This document shows, in pieces, positions 18,187-27,204 of a stretch of 64,000 nucleotides of DNA. The translations under genes were made by a program, and so were the position numbers. The stretch spans positions 118,645-182,644 of the forward strand of contig JAHKAA010000007.1 in assembly GCA_018825965.1 (NCBI GenBank). Direction: 5' to 3'. The notes below the pieces were generated by a model. The model was not told where the DNA came from and ran no database searches. It was given only the letters and a program-made list of their open reading frames with translations. Positions within the stretch are counted from its first letter, which is position 1. Every line of letters starts with the position of its first letter. Source of the stretch: Gammaproteobacteria bacterium (lineage in GTDB: Bacteria > Pseudomonadota > Gammaproteobacteria > Enterobacterales > Alteromonadaceae).

Positions 18187-19598
18187 ATTTCAGTTCAACC
18201 CCAGAGTACCTGGGCCATCCCAGAGGCTTATTTTTATTGTTTGGTACAGAAATGTGGGAACGTTTCTCTTATTACGCCATGCGGGCTTTGCTGGTGCTGT
18301 ATTTAACAGATCAGGTCAGCAGTCATGGCGGCGGACTGGGCTGGGACACAGCCCGAGCCTTGCAACTTTATGGCAGTTTTACCATGTGTGTGTATTTAAC
18401 TCCGGTGCTCGGTGGTTATCTGGCGGATCGTTACCTCGGACAACGGCAGGCCGTGCTGGCGGGCTCTCTGTTGATGGCTTCTGGTCAGTTTATGCTGGCT
18501 GTACCTCCACAGTGGTTCAGTCAGCCCGACCTGTTGTTTTACCTGGGATTAACTGCACTGGTAGCAGGCAATGGCTTATTTAAGCCCAATATTTCCACTA
18601 TGGTTGGCGATCTGTACCACAACAAGGATCCACGCAGAGACAGTGCCTACACCATTTTTTATCTGGGTATTAATTCAGGCATGTTTCTGGCGGGTATAGC
18701 TGTAGGTTTAACCATTGAGCACTTTGCTTATCAGGTGGAAGGACAGGACTATCGCAATTATCAGGCGGGCTTTTTGCTGGCAGGCATAGGCATGCTGCTG
18801 GCTTTTGTGCTGCATTTTTTGCTGGCACCTGGCTGGTTAGGTGACATTGGGCTCAAACGCAATCTGAACATTTCCGCCTCGCCTGTTTTACCCCTGACGG
18901 CTGAAGAACAAAACCGACTAAAATCTTTATTGCTGCTGGGGTTGTTTACCGTCATTTTTTGGGCTGGTTTTGAACAGGCCGGAGGCTTAATGACCATTTA
19001 TGCCGACCGTTTTGTTGACAGAGAACTCTGGGGCATGGAACTGAACCCCACTTATTTTCAATCGCTGAACCCATTTTTTATTCTGGTTTTTGCACCAATA
19101 CTGGCAGGAATTTGGTTAAAAGCCGGTGATCGGGGCCCCAGTGCCCAGCAAAAATTTGTGTTGGGTTTAGTCTTTCTCAGTGCTGGTTTTGTGTGCCTGG
19201 TGCTGGCAGGTTTGCAGTATCAAAGCGTCGGCAAAGCCAGTTTATGGTGGCTGGTGCTGGCTTATTTATGCCACACCCTGGGTGAGCTCTGTATTTCTCC
19301 TGTGGGTTTATCTATGGTAAGCCGGCTGGCGCCACTACGGATGGCCTCACTGGTGATGGGGATCTGGTATTTGTTTATTGCGATAGCCAATAAAGTGGCT
19401 GGCTGGTGTGGTGCTCTGATCGGTACCCAGCAGCATTCGGTCGAACAGATGCAACAGAATGCGATGGCTATCTTTGCTGGTTTTGCCATTACAGCAGCAA
19501 TTTCAGCTCTGGTGTTATGGCTGCTGTCCGGCCGTCTGCTGCTGTGGATCCAACAAGGAGAACTGAAGTGTCAGGCAAAAGCTGAAGCCGGCACCTGA
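18183..19598 (+). CDS. POT-family proton-dependent oligopeptide transporter
   Basis: This 471-residue inner-membrane protein has 12 or more hydrophobic segments. It also has POT/PTR landmarks: the ExxER-like EMWERFSYY motif near residue 20, then GGYLADRYLG, and a FKPNIST segment around residue 130. It imports di- and tripeptides with protons. The ATGA overlap with the collagenase stop shows that peptide production and uptake are translationally coupled. Collagen di/tripeptides rich in Pro and Hyp are the likely substrates, and the Xaa-Pro peptidase at 23454 would cut them in the cytoplasm. DtpA-type general peptide transporters are the nearest alternative. Confidence 0.93.
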   Translation: MNFSSTPEYLGHPRGLFLLFGTEMWERFSYYAMRALLVLYLTDQVSSHGGGLGWDTARALQLYGSFTMCVYLTPVLGGYLADRYLGQRQAVLAGSLLMASGQFMLAVPPQWFSQPDLLFYLGLTALVAGNGLFKPNISTMVGDLYHNKDPRRDSAYTIFYLGINSGMFLAGIAVGLTIEHFAYQVEGQDYRNYQAGFLLAGIGMLLAFVLHFLLAPGWLGDIGLKRNLNISASPVLPLTAEEQNRLKSLLLLGLFTVIFWAGFEQAGGLMTIYADRFVDRELWGMELNPTYFQSLNPFFILVFAPILAGIWLKAGDRGPSAQQKFVLGLVFLSAGFVCLVLAGLQYQSVGKASLWWLVLAYLCHTLGELCISPVGLSMVSRLAPLRMASLVMGIWYLFIAIANKVAGWCGALIGTQQHSVEQMQQNAMAIFAGFAITAAISALVLWLLSGRLLLWIQQGELKCQAKAEAGT

Positions 19599-19606
19599 GG
19601 TTATCT

Positions 19607-19641
19607 GCACCGGAGCTGTTTTTTAGTGGCAGCTCCGGTGC
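19607..19641. other. Stable hairpin after the POT transporter gene
   Basis: GCACCGGAGCTG (19607-19618) pairs perfectly with CAGCTCCGGTGC (19630-19641) around an 11-base loop containing TTTTTT. There is no T tract after the stem. It may be an RNA-protecting 3' structure rather than a terminator. Nothing else is evident in 19642-19790. Confidence 0.55.
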
Positions 19642-19792
19642 CAGCACAACAACAAACTTAATCACAGTTTGCTCTCGGTATTTTTTCCGTCCGGCAGCCC
19701 TTCTGCATCCAGCCTCAAACCGCACAGTTCAAGCCCGCAGCCTGTGCTTTGTGACATTACAGCACCAAATAAGTTATATATTTATTAACTAA

Positions 19793-19810
19793 ATATTGTA
19801 TACAGAATAT
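19793..19810. promoter_or_regulatory. Putative GntR operator, site 3
   Basis: ATATTGTATACAGAATAT upstream of the second collagenase contains the ATTGTATACA core, with one extra base in the right arm. It is 66 bases before the start codon, inside an AT-rich promoter-like region. Confidence 0.7.
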
Positions 19811-19876
19811 CATATGCTATTTTAAGTTGGCCTTTGGGCGAATTTTAATCAAAACAAAATCACAGGATCTAACAAC

Positions 19877-22609
19877 ATGAAAAAATCCAGTCTATTGCTG
19901 AGCCTGCTTGTGGGTTCAACCGCTGTCTGGGCGCTCAGCCCATTCAGTGCCGCAGCACATCAGCACCACCAATCCGGTCCGGAGCGCCAAAGCTCTGAGC
20001 TGGAGCATGGTATTCCTGAACTTCAGGCGCCTTTGCCTCCCCGCAAGGTGTCGCCTTATCAGTTTGAACAACAGCAACAAAACCTGAAAAAAATACCAAG
20101 CCTCAGTGCCAAAGTTCAGGTACAAAAAACCGCTCTGCAAAGCAGCGGTTGCACCAGCCCGGATCAATTGCTGCCACTGCAGGACCAAGCCCTGATCCAG
20201 GCCATAGAAAGTGCCAATCTGACCGGCTGCTTATATGGCTTATACAACGCCGGTTTTCTCAATAGCGACTATTTTACTGACAGCAAACTGCTGACTATTG
20301 TGCAAGCCATGCACAACAGAATGGCGTTGTTTGATGGCTCTGATGCGACCGGAGCCGCCGAACTGGAAAAGCTGGTAACTTACCTGCGTGCAGCTCATTG
20401 GGTGGAATCAGGTTCAGGCCGCGAGTTTCAAAGCAACTACCTGCAACAACTACAGCAGGTTTTTGATCAGTATTTTGCCGCTGAGCATTTCGTTCGATTT
20501 GATGGCGATGCGTCACGCAACTTTATGTTGCGCTACGAAATGCTGGTGCTGGTTAACAGTTCAGGTACCAACAACCTGCGATACCTGCGCCGTTTCAGCC
20601 AGGCGATTAAGGGGTATGCCAGTACGGTTAACCGGCAGAATAACTGGGGGGTTGGCTATGAAGAAAATGGCGTGACTCAGTTGCTGACCCATTATTTTAA
20701 TGCCAGCAACAGCAATGCAACTGCATTACAACAGCTGGTCACTACACAACCGGATATCATCAGCAATCTGCGTGATTTTGTTTTAAGTGACGGGCTCTGG
20801 CTGGTTGGCCATACCCGTGAATACCAATGGGCCGATGCGGTGACAGAACTGGGCCGTTTTTTAAAGTTCGGTGGTGCTGTTGCCGACTCAGTTCGCCCGG
20901 CCATGCAAAGTATTTTATCCAGCTATAGCTTTGGCGGCACAGGCTCCAAAGGCTGGGTAAACGCCCAGCGTATGGTCAGCCTTTATGATCAGGCGAACTG
21001 TGCTTCCTATGGCGAGGCTTGTGCCTTTGATTTGGAAGCCACCGTCTTATCCGGGCAACATACTTGCGGCGACACCTTAAAAGTGCGCTTTCAGCCCCCG
21101 GTCAGCAGCGGGAATTTGCAACAAATCTGCCAGCAATTAAATGGACAAGAGCAGCAGTTCCACCTTGAATTTGGCACTAATGCCAACAGCCCTGTCGGCA
21201 ATGATCAAAATTCTGCGCTGGAGATTGTTATTTTTAACTCCTCTGCTGAATATCAGAATTATGCTGGCAGTTTTTTTGGTATAGATACCAACAACGGCGG
21301 CATGTATCTGGAAGGCACACCTTCAGATCCGGCAAATCAGGCGCGTTTTATTGCTTATCAGGCCACCTGGTTGCAACCTGAGTTTGTCGTCTGGAATTTA
21401 AACCACGAATATATCCATTATCTGGATGGCCGCTTTAACCAGTGGGGCAGCTTTAGCGATCAACCTGCGAATTTAGTCTGGTGGGGCGAAGGACTGGCGG
21501 AATACCTGTCGATAGGCGATGACAATCCAAAAGTCGTAGATATCATTGCCAATAAAACCTATAGCTTGAGTCAGTTATTCCAGACTACCTATGCCAACAG
21601 TAATACCGAACGTACTTATTATTGGGGTTATCTGGCGACTCGTTTTATGTTTGAACGCCACAGAGATTTAGTTGATAACCAGTTGCTGCCTAGCATGCGT
21701 GCTGCCAAATATTATATTTCAGACCTGCCATGCAGCTTTGACTGGGGCTGGCGCAGTAAATCTGAAGCCATAGCCAACCAGTGGAGCTGGTTGTACGACG
21801 ACAGCGCCAACTCCGAAGGCAATTGGGTCTGGACCTGCGGTCAAATGCAGGATCCTAATGTACCAGAACTGCCACCTTATACCCCGTACAGCGCTATTTT
21901 GGCCGCATGGGGCAGCAACTTTGATCAGGAATTTGATCAATGGCTGGACTGCCTGCTGACGTCTGAAGACTGCAGCCAGACAGAACCTGCCATACCGCTC
22001 TTGCTGAATGGACAACCTGTGGCGATTTCAGGCCTCAAGGACAGTGAACAACACCTCAAGATTGAATTGCCTGCCAATGCCTATGATTTGAGTATCGTCA
22101 GCTCAGGTGGCAGCGGTGATCTGGACTTGTATGTTCGCAATCAGCAGCAAGCCAGCCTCAGCGAATGGGATTATCGTCCTTACGCCATTGGCAACAGAGA
22201 AAAAGTGGACGTATTGCAGCCAACAGGCGACTACTTTGTCATGGTGCATGGGTATAGGGACTTTAACGCGGCTAACCTGACAGCCAGCTGGAAAGAAGGA
22301 AGCTTGTCACAGTTACAGCAATGGCCAGGCCTGAGCAGCACTTCTGCTGTGTATCAGTGGCTCTGGGTTCCGGCTCATGCCAAAGCTTTATATTTTACCC
22401 TGAGCGGCGGTACAGGTGATGCACAGTTGTATGTGAAACGTGTAGGCTGGCCAGCGCCAAATAACTATGATGCGGCGTCCAGTATCAGCAGAGGCACCAG
22501 CCAGAAAATCACAATGAGTTCTGTTGTGCCAGGCAGCTACTACCACATTATGGTGAATACACTGCAAGGTTTTAACAATGTAGAACTGAAAGTACTGATG
22601 GTGGAATAA
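19877..22609 (+). CDS. Secreted M9 collagenase with two C-terminal PPC-type domains
   Basis: This 910-residue enzyme has a signal peptide (about 1-27), a pro/linker region rich in Gln and Pro, and a helical activator domain (about 90-370). The M9 peptidase domain has zinc ligands H510 and H514 in NHEYIHYLDGRF and E538 in WWGEGLAEY. Two PPC-like beta-sandwich domains follow, about 710-805 (GGSGDLDLYVR) and 815-908 (GGTGDAQLYVK), which usually aid binding of insoluble collagen. It should be exported and may be processed at both ends. It is transcribed alone, with its own copy of the locus operator at 19793, and is closed by a terminator shared with the convergent GntR gene. Confidence 0.93.
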   Translation: MKKSSLLLSLLVGSTAVWALSPFSAAAHQHHQSGPERQSSELEHGIPELQAPLPPRKVSPYQFEQQQQNLKKIPSLSAKVQVQKTALQSSGCTSPDQLLPLQDQALIQAIESANLTGCLYGLYNAGFLNSDYFTDSKLLTIVQAMHNRMALFDGSDATGAAELEKLVTYLRAAHWVESGSGREFQSNYLQQLQQVFDQYFAAEHFVRFDGDASRNFMLRYEMLVLVNSSGTNNLRYLRRFSQAIKGYASTVNRQNNWGVGYEENGVTQLLTHYFNASNSNATALQQLVTTQPDIISNLRDFVLSDGLWLVGHTREYQWADAVTELGRFLKFGGAVADSVRPAMQSILSSYSFGGTGSKGWVNAQRMVSLYDQANCASYGEACAFDLEATVLSGQHTCGDTLKVRFQPPVSSGNLQQICQQLNGQEQQFHLEFGTNANSPVGNDQNSALEIVIFNSSAEYQNYAGSFFGIDTNNGGMYLEGTPSDPANQARFIAYQATWLQPEFVVWNLNHEYIHYLDGRFNQWGSFSDQPANLVWWGEGLAEYLSIGDDNPKVVDIIANKTYSLSQLFQTTYANSNTERTYYWGYLATRFMFERHRDLVDNQLLPSMRAAKYYISDLPCSFDWGWRSKSEAIANQWSWLYDDSANSEGNWVWTCGQMQDPNVPELPPYTPYSAILAAWGSNFDQEFDQWLDCLLTSEDCSQTEPAIPLLLNGQPVAISGLKDSEQHLKIELPANAYDLSIVSSGGSGDLDLYVRNQQQASLSEWDYRPYAIGNREKVDVLQPTGDYFVMVHGYRDFNAANLTASWKEGSLSQLQQWPGLSSTSAVYQWLWVPAHAKALYFTLSGGTGDAQLYVKRVGWPAPNNYDAASSISRGTSQKITMSSVVPGSYYHIMVNTLQGFNNVELKVLMVE

Positions 22610-22626
22610 GGTCGAAAAGATAAAAG

Positions 22627-22655
22627 TGCAGGGCCGTGCTTGGCCCTGCAGTTTT
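22627..22655. terminator. Bidirectional terminator between the second collagenase and the GntR gene
   Basis: TGCAGGGCC (22627-22635) and GGCCCTGCA (22642-22650) form a perfect 9-bp stem, with GTTTT on the plus side and CTTTT on the minus side. It serves the two convergent genes. Confidence 0.85.
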
Positions 22656-22660
22656 ATGAG

Positions 22661-23332
22661 TTATTGAGCTGCGTCGGCATCCAGCTTTTGCACCAGCAGG
22701 TTAATTTCATGGGCAGCGCCAAGAATATGCTGCTTTAGCACCACACAAGCTTGCTCCACCTTGCGCTGACGGCACAAGTCCAGCAACTGTACATGCTCAG
22801 GCCCGGCTTTGGTCACTCCACCAGCCAACATCAGGTGTACCCTGATATACCGGTCTGAATTACTGTTCAGGTTTTGCACCATTTCAAAGGTCAAAGGCCG
22901 GTTGGCCGCTCTGTATAAACTCAGATGAAAGCGGCTGTTCAGTTCACTCCAGGTTCCTGAGGTGGCAGATTGCTGATAAGCGTCATTCATCTGCTGCAAA
23001 ATAAGTTCGGTTTGATCCAGTTCAGCATCTGTCAGCTTAGGGATCGCCAGCCGTAATAACTCGGTCTCCAGTAAAGCTCTTAACTCAAACAGCTCTGTCA
23101 CCTGTTCTGCGGATAATTTTGTGGCTGTGGCGCCTTTATGAGCTTCAAACTCCACTAATCCTTCAGCTTCCAGTTGCAACAAGGCTTCACGTATAGGGAT
23201 CCGGCTTACTTTCAGCTCGTCTGCCAACGCAGCCTGACGTAAAGGTTCACCTGCTTTAATTTCCCCTTTCAGGATTTTTTCCCTGATAGCTTCCACCACA
23301 ACCTGAGTTCGGGTTTTGTATTCAATGACCAT
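22661..23332 (-). CDS. GntR-family (FadR-like/FCD) transcriptional regulator of the collagen/hydroxyproline locus
   Basis: The 223-residue regulator has an N-terminal winged helix (about 5-70, with 'SRIPIREALLQLEAEGLVEF') and a C-terminal all-helical FCD ligand-binding domain (about 85-215). FCD regulators bind short palindromes and respond to small organic acids, and hydroxyproline-locus regulators often belong to this family. Five palindrome-like sites around ATTGTATACAAT stand before genes of this locus, one of them next to this gene's own start. That makes it the obvious binder and suggests autoregulation. The frame extends upstream to a TTG at 23374 inside the putative operator. The ATG at 23332 gives the normal GntR N-terminus and is preferred. 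Confidence 0.88.
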   Translation of the reverse strand: MVIEYKTRTQVVVEAIREKILKGEIKAGEPLRQAALADELKVSRIPIREALLQLEAEGLVEFEAHKGATATKLSAEQVTELFELRALLETELLRLAIPKLTDAELDQTELILQQMNDAYQQSATSGTWSELNSRFHLSLYRAANRPLTFEMVQNLNSNSDRYIRVHLMLAGGVTKAGPEHVQLLDLCRQRKVEQACVVLKQHILGAAHEINLLVQKLDADAAQ

Positions 23333-23354
23333 GACGTTGTTCTTGTTTACTGTA

Positions 23355-23371
23355 CATAGTATGCAGTATAT
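23355..23371. promoter_or_regulatory. Putative GntR operator, site 4 (weak, autoregulatory)
   Basis: CATAGTATGCAGTATAT, read on the minus strand, resembles the locus operator with about three changes. It lies 23 bases upstream of the regulator's start codon. Confidence 0.4.
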
Positions 23372-23427
23372 CAAATGCCGATCCTCTGTCGACCAGAGAC
23401 TTTAGTTGCAGCCCTAGAGTCAATAGG

Positions 23428-23442
23428 ATATTGTATACAAAA
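23428..23442. promoter_or_regulatory. Putative GntR operator, site 5
   Basis: ATATTGTATACAAAA contains the exact ATTGTATACAA core (23430-23440). It ends 11 bases before the start codon of the Xaa-Pro peptidase, so a bound protein would block initiation. Confidence 0.7.
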
Positions 23443-23453
23443 AGAGGTGTTCC

Positions 23454-24524
23454 ATGCGTTTAGAACTATTTCGCCAGCAAATGAAAAATCAACAGGCCGA
23501 GGCTGTGTTGGTGACTGAACCACTGAATGTGCGCTATTTATCTGGTTTTACCGGATCTGCCGGACAGTTAGTAATCACCGCAGAACAGGCACTTCTGATC
23601 ACCGACTATCGTTATATTGAACAAGCTCAAACTCAGGCCACAGCGTTCCAGTGTTACTGCCGTGACCGTGCCCGCCAGACTTTAGGTCAGGCCATCAGAG
23701 CACTGCTGATCAACCAACCCGCTCAGCTCCAACTGGATTACGATCAGGTGCCAGTTGCCTTGTATCAGCAGTTGCAACAGGAGTTGCCTTGTACTCTGGC
23801 CGATTCCAGGCAAATCACTGAGCAACTCAGAGCTATCAAAGATCCACAAGAGCTGGCGGCTATCCGTCAGGCTGCAGCTATTGCCGATCAGGCCCTGAGC
23901 TGGTTATTGCCTCAGCTTAAACCCGGAGTGTCTGAACAACAGGCCGCGCACTGGCTTGAACAACAACTACTGGCTTTGGGTGCAGAAGCTCTGGCCTTTC
24001 CCACTATATTGCTGTCAGGACCACGCACTGCCCTGCCCCATGGCAAACCTTCAGAGCGGCGGTTTCAGCAGGGGGACTGGATCCTGATCGACTTTGGTGC
24101 TCAGGTTCAGGGTTATAAATCAGATATGACCCGCAGCTATGTGCTCGGCAAAGCCAGCCCACAACAACAAGACTTTTATCAGACGGTAGAGCGGGCGCAA
24201 CAAGCCGCTTTAGCTGCTGCCAAAGCAGGGATCCGGGCAGATCAACTGACAGAGGTAGCGCAGAAAATCTTAGCTGACTCCGCTTTTTCTGCGTATGCAG
24301 GTGAAGGCTTAGGCCACAGTATTGGGCTGGCGCTGCATGAACAACCTCTGATGCGTTATGGCTGCCAGCACATACTGCAGCCAGGCATGGTGGTGACTAT
24401 TGAACCTGGTTTGTATTGGCCAGGCTTTGGTGGGGTGCGACTGGAAGACGATATACTTATTACCGCTGAAGGGGCCGAACTGCTTAGTCACAGCCCTAAA
24501 CCTATGGAGTTGCCATTAGAGTAA
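23454..24524 (+). CDS. M24-family Xaa-Pro aminopeptidase/dipeptidase
   Basis: This 356-residue cytoplasmic metallopeptidase has an N-terminal creatinase-like domain (about 1-125) and a C-terminal pita-bread catalytic domain. The five metal ligands can be recognised: D in DFGAQ, D in SDMTR, H in GLGHSIG, E in IEPGLY and E in RLEDD. The family removes residues before proline. In this locus it would release free proline and hydroxyproline from collagen peptides brought in by the POT transporter. It is slightly shorter than classical PepP and closer in size to PepQ-like enzymes of Firmicutes. AAGAGG precedes the ATG, and an operator copy lies directly upstream. Confidence 0.92.
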   Translation: MRLELFRQQMKNQQAEAVLVTEPLNVRYLSGFTGSAGQLVITAEQALLITDYRYIEQAQTQATAFQCYCRDRARQTLGQAIRALLINQPAQLQLDYDQVPVALYQQLQQELPCTLADSRQITEQLRAIKDPQELAAIRQAAAIADQALSWLLPQLKPGVSEQQAAHWLEQQLLALGAEALAFPTILLSGPRTALPHGKPSERRFQQGDWILIDFGAQVQGYKSDMTRSYVLGKASPQQQDFYQTVERAQQAALAAAKAGIRADQLTEVAQKILADSAFSAYAGEGLGHSIGLALHEQPLMRYGCQHILQPGMVVTIEPGLYWPGFGGVRLEDDILITAEGAELLSHSPKPMELPLE

Positions 24525-24658
24525 AGCCACAAAAATGAGCTTACTTTTATGGATCTAATCCAACGGAGCGCTGTACCCTCAGCGCCCTCTGCTTTGTTTC
24601 GCATTTGCAGTACTTTGAGGCTACACTGGCTGTGCCTGAAAACTCCAGAGCTAAGCCC

Positions 24659-26143
24659 ATGACAAATCAAACAAATAGCGTTTTTTCGCAACTCAGAGAC
24701 AGCAATCTGGTGCATCACTGCAGCTATATAGCAGGACAGTTCCAGAGTGGCCGCAGTGGTCATTTTGCGGTGCATAACCCGGCGGATGGCGCTTTACTGG
24801 CTTTAGTGGCCGAAGCCGGAGCTACAGAAGCCGAACAAGCAGTCACTGCAGCCGCTGCGGCTTTTCCTGCCTGGTCAGGTATGACAGCAGCCGAACGTGC
24901 AGCTTTGCTTATGCGCTGGTATCAATTGATGTTGGATCACCAGCAAGACTTAGCCCGTATTTTAACGCTGGAGCAAGGCAAACCCTTAGAGGAAGCTGCG
25001 GGCGAAATTGGCTACGGTGCCTCTTTTGTCAGTTGGTTTGCTGAAGAAGCCAAACGTATGAATGGCGATATTATTCCGGCCGCTAAAACTAATCAGCAAA
25101 TACTGGTGCTCAAACAAGCCATAGGCGTAGTAGCTGCTATTACGCCATGGAATTTCCCCAATGCGATGATTTTACGTAAAGCCGCTGCGGCTTTGGCGGC
25201 AGGTTGTACTTTTGTAGTCAAACCTTCGGAGCTGACCCCTTTATCTGCTTTGGCTTTAGCTGAACTGGCCAGCCGTGCCGGTATACCGGCTGGTGTATTT
25301 AATGTCATCACAGGCACAGATGCCAAAGCTATAGGTCAGGTACTGACTAAAAACAGCCGTGTGGCCAAATTCAGTTTTACCGGCTCAACCCCGGTCGGCA
25401 AAACCTTGCTGGCACAGTGCGCTTCTACGGTAAAAAAAGTCTCGATGGAACTGGGGGGCAATGCGCCTTTTATTGTATTTGACGATGCCGACTTAGCCGC
25501 AGCTGTGTTGGGTTTACTGGCGGCAAAATTCAGGAATGCCGGTCAAACCTGTGTTTGTGTCAATCGTGTTTTTGTCCAGCGCCCAGTCTACGATGCCTTT
25601 TTAGCTCAGCTGATTAAAGCCACAGCACCACTAAAACTGGCTTCTGGTTTAGAAGCGGGTTGCCAGATAGGGCCACTGATTAATCAGGCTGCTGTCGATA
25701 AAATAACCCGGCTGTTGGATCTGGCGCTGGATCAGGGCGCTGAACTGCTGTTAGGCGGCGCTATTGATGCCGACTTAGGGCCGTTGTTTTTCCAGCCGAC
25801 CATAGTCACAGAAGTGACAGCGGATATGCAGATCAGCAAAACTGAAATTTTTGGCCCTGTGCTTTGTATCAGCGTTTTTGATACTGAGCAAGAAGCGATA
25901 GAGTTGTCTAACCATACGCCAACAGGCCTTGCCAGCTACTTTTACAGCCGCGATATAGGCCGGATTTTTCGTGTCGCCAAAGCCCTGAACTACGGCATGA
26001 TAGGTGTCAATGAAGGTTTAATTTCCAATGCAGCCGCGCCTTTTGGTGGCGTCAAAGAGTCAGGTTTAGGCCGCGAAGGTTCCAGTTATGGGTTGGATGA
26101 TTTTACGGAGTTGAAGTATTTGTGTTTGGGGGGATTGAGCTGA
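24659..26143 (+). CDS. gabD: NAD(P)-dependent semialdehyde dehydrogenase (GabD-like)
   Basis: The 494-residue aldehyde dehydrogenase resembles succinate-semialdehyde dehydrogenase. PWNFPNAM is near residue 160, the general-base region is ELGGNAPFIV, and the catalytic cysteine is in GQTCVC, with the GabD-type second cysteine two residues later. It is cytoplasmic. It lies 134 bases after the Xaa-Pro peptidase with no copy of the locus operator, so it may be cotranscribed by read-through or be independent. Succinate semialdehyde is the default substrate. A backup role for alpha-ketoglutarate semialdehyde is possible given the location. The frame extends 18 codons upstream. The ATG at 24659 matches the family's usual start. 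Confidence 0.87.
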   Translation: MTNQTNSVFSQLRDSNLVHHCSYIAGQFQSGRSGHFAVHNPADGALLALVAEAGATEAEQAVTAAAAAFPAWSGMTAAERAALLMRWYQLMLDHQQDLARILTLEQGKPLEEAAGEIGYGASFVSWFAEEAKRMNGDIIPAAKTNQQILVLKQAIGVVAAITPWNFPNAMILRKAAAALAAGCTFVVKPSELTPLSALALAELASRAGIPAGVFNVITGTDAKAIGQVLTKNSRVAKFSFTGSTPVGKTLLAQCASTVKKVSMELGGNAPFIVFDDADLAAAVLGLLAAKFRNAGQTCVCVNRVFVQRPVYDAFLAQLIKATAPLKLASGLEAGCQIGPLINQAAVDKITRLLDLALDQGAELLLGGAIDADLGPLFFQPTIVTEVTADMQISKTEIFGPVLCISVFDTEQEAIELSNHTPTGLASYFYSRDIGRIFRVAKALNYGMIGVNEGLISNAAAPFGGVKESGLGREGSSYGLDDFTELKYLCLGGLS

Positions 26144-26212
26144 GTAGATAGTGGGTTGAGTGGTTCGTTCCAGTTTGGCTGCATGGGTAAAGCAGTTCTA
26201 ATTTAGCAACAC

Positions 26213-26630
26213 TTCAAAGCGTTTCGCCTTTGGCGAGATACTTTCTTTTGCTTCGCCAAAAGACAAGTATCCAAAGCAAGAAAGTGCAGGAAGCACTTTC
26301 TAACAGCTGGAGGCTGGCCCGTAGGGTGAATTGCAGGGATGCAATTCATAAAAGGCGACCCCAGGTCGCAGCGAAAGCCCGGCCCAAAATCGTGCGTCCA
26401 AGGCGACTCGGCAACTCGTTCGTCGCTACCGCTCCTCGCTCAAACACTCCTCGTCTTAAAACCTTGGCCACCCAATTTTGTCTGGGTTCATTCGGGCTTT
26501 CGGTAAGCCAATAGTTTGGCTTGCCGCCGAATGGACGTACTGAGCTCAGCGAAGTACCGGAACCGCGCCCCAATGGGGATTTGGTGCCAGTAGTTGGAAT
26601 TGTCTCTATAGTTGGTTTAAAAGAGCAAAG
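26213..26630. repeat. 418-bp hairpin-rich dispersed repeat, copy A
   Basis: This block aligns without gaps to 28057-28474, with only about 15 differences seen by eye. It is a chain of hairpins: a long imperfect GATACTTTCTTTTG.../CAAAAG...TATC arm, AGAAAGTGC/GCACTTTCT (26279-26301, perfect), TGAATTGC/GCAATTCA (26327-26348, perfect), and further pairs near the 3' end (GTAAGCCA.../TTGGCTTGC). It holds no transposase. A 94-codon open frame inside it appears in both copies only because the DNA is repeated, and I do not call it a gene. It may be a non-autonomous mobile element or a structured RNA locus. It fills the 525-base gap between the semialdehyde dehydrogenase and CigR-like genes. Confidence 0.85.
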
Positions 26631-26668
26631 CCTGGACATACGATACCGGACTTTTCGTTGAGTTCGGC

Positions 26669-27112
26669 TTAGTTCAACACATCAATCAGTATGTCCGTGA
26701 TCACAGCTGTAGCGATAGACACTAGCACTATATCTGTGCCAACCACTTGCCATTCATAACCCTTGTGTTGTGGCAGTTCAGCGACCATAGCCGCTGGCAC
26801 CATCTTTTTAGCAATACCTGGTGGCAGTGGTTTACCTTTCGCCAGGTTTTTACGGATGCCTGGTGGTAACGCACTTTGGCCTGTCAGTTGATATCGTGTT
26901 GCCAAGGCGCGCGCATCCTTCACACTGATCCCTGCACTGACGCTGAAGTCTGCCGGATTAAGTTCAGTGACCTTATCTTTACCCTGATGTTTTGCCTGTT
27001 TTTCAACCGTTTTGGCTTTATGTTTATGGTCTTGTTTATCGTCAGACGCCATCACCTGTTGTGTTAATAAGGGCGCTATTAAAGCAACCCACAATGTAGT
27101 TCGAGCATTCAT
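26669..27112 (-). CDS. RcnB/CigR-like exported protein
   Basis: The 147-residue protein has a signal peptide (MNARTTLWVALIAPLL..., cleaved near VMA-S). A Lys/His/Asp-rich linker follows, then a domain with the repeated LPPGI phrase (LPPGIRKNLAKG, LPPGIAKK) typical of the RcnB/CigR family, and a hydrophobic C-terminal segment (about 125-145). CigR relatives are periplasmic or inner-membrane proteins. RcnB acts in metal homeostasis and CigR in virulence control, and neither role can be claimed here. The ATG at 27112 has AAGG upstream and yields the signal peptide. The frame extends 15 codons further. It lies between the two copies of the 418-bp repeat. Confidence 0.7.
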   Translation of the reverse strand: MNARTTLWVALIAPLLTQQVMASDDKQDHKHKAKTVEKQAKHQGKDKVTELNPADFSVSAGISVKDARALATRYQLTGQSALPPGIRKNLAKGKPLPPGIAKKMVPAAMVAELPQHKGYEWQVVGTDIVLVSIATAVITDILIDVLN

Positions 27113-27204
27113 GTTGTTTAGCCTTAAAGTCCAGTTGTTCTTTAGCATAGTCGCCAAAGCTGGATGCCGGCTGAATGGATGTGGCAGTAATATCTGACTA
27201 CGAT

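Noticed and set aside
19607..19641. Rho-independent terminator after the POT transporter gene
   Set aside because: The stem is strong, but the T run is in the loop and none follows on either strand.
26230..26514. 94-codon open frame inside repeat copy A, also present in copy B (28074-28358)
   Set aside because: It runs through palindromic hairpins and lacks a ribosome-binding site. It is shared only because the DNA is repeated, and the changes between copies show no sign of preserving the protein.
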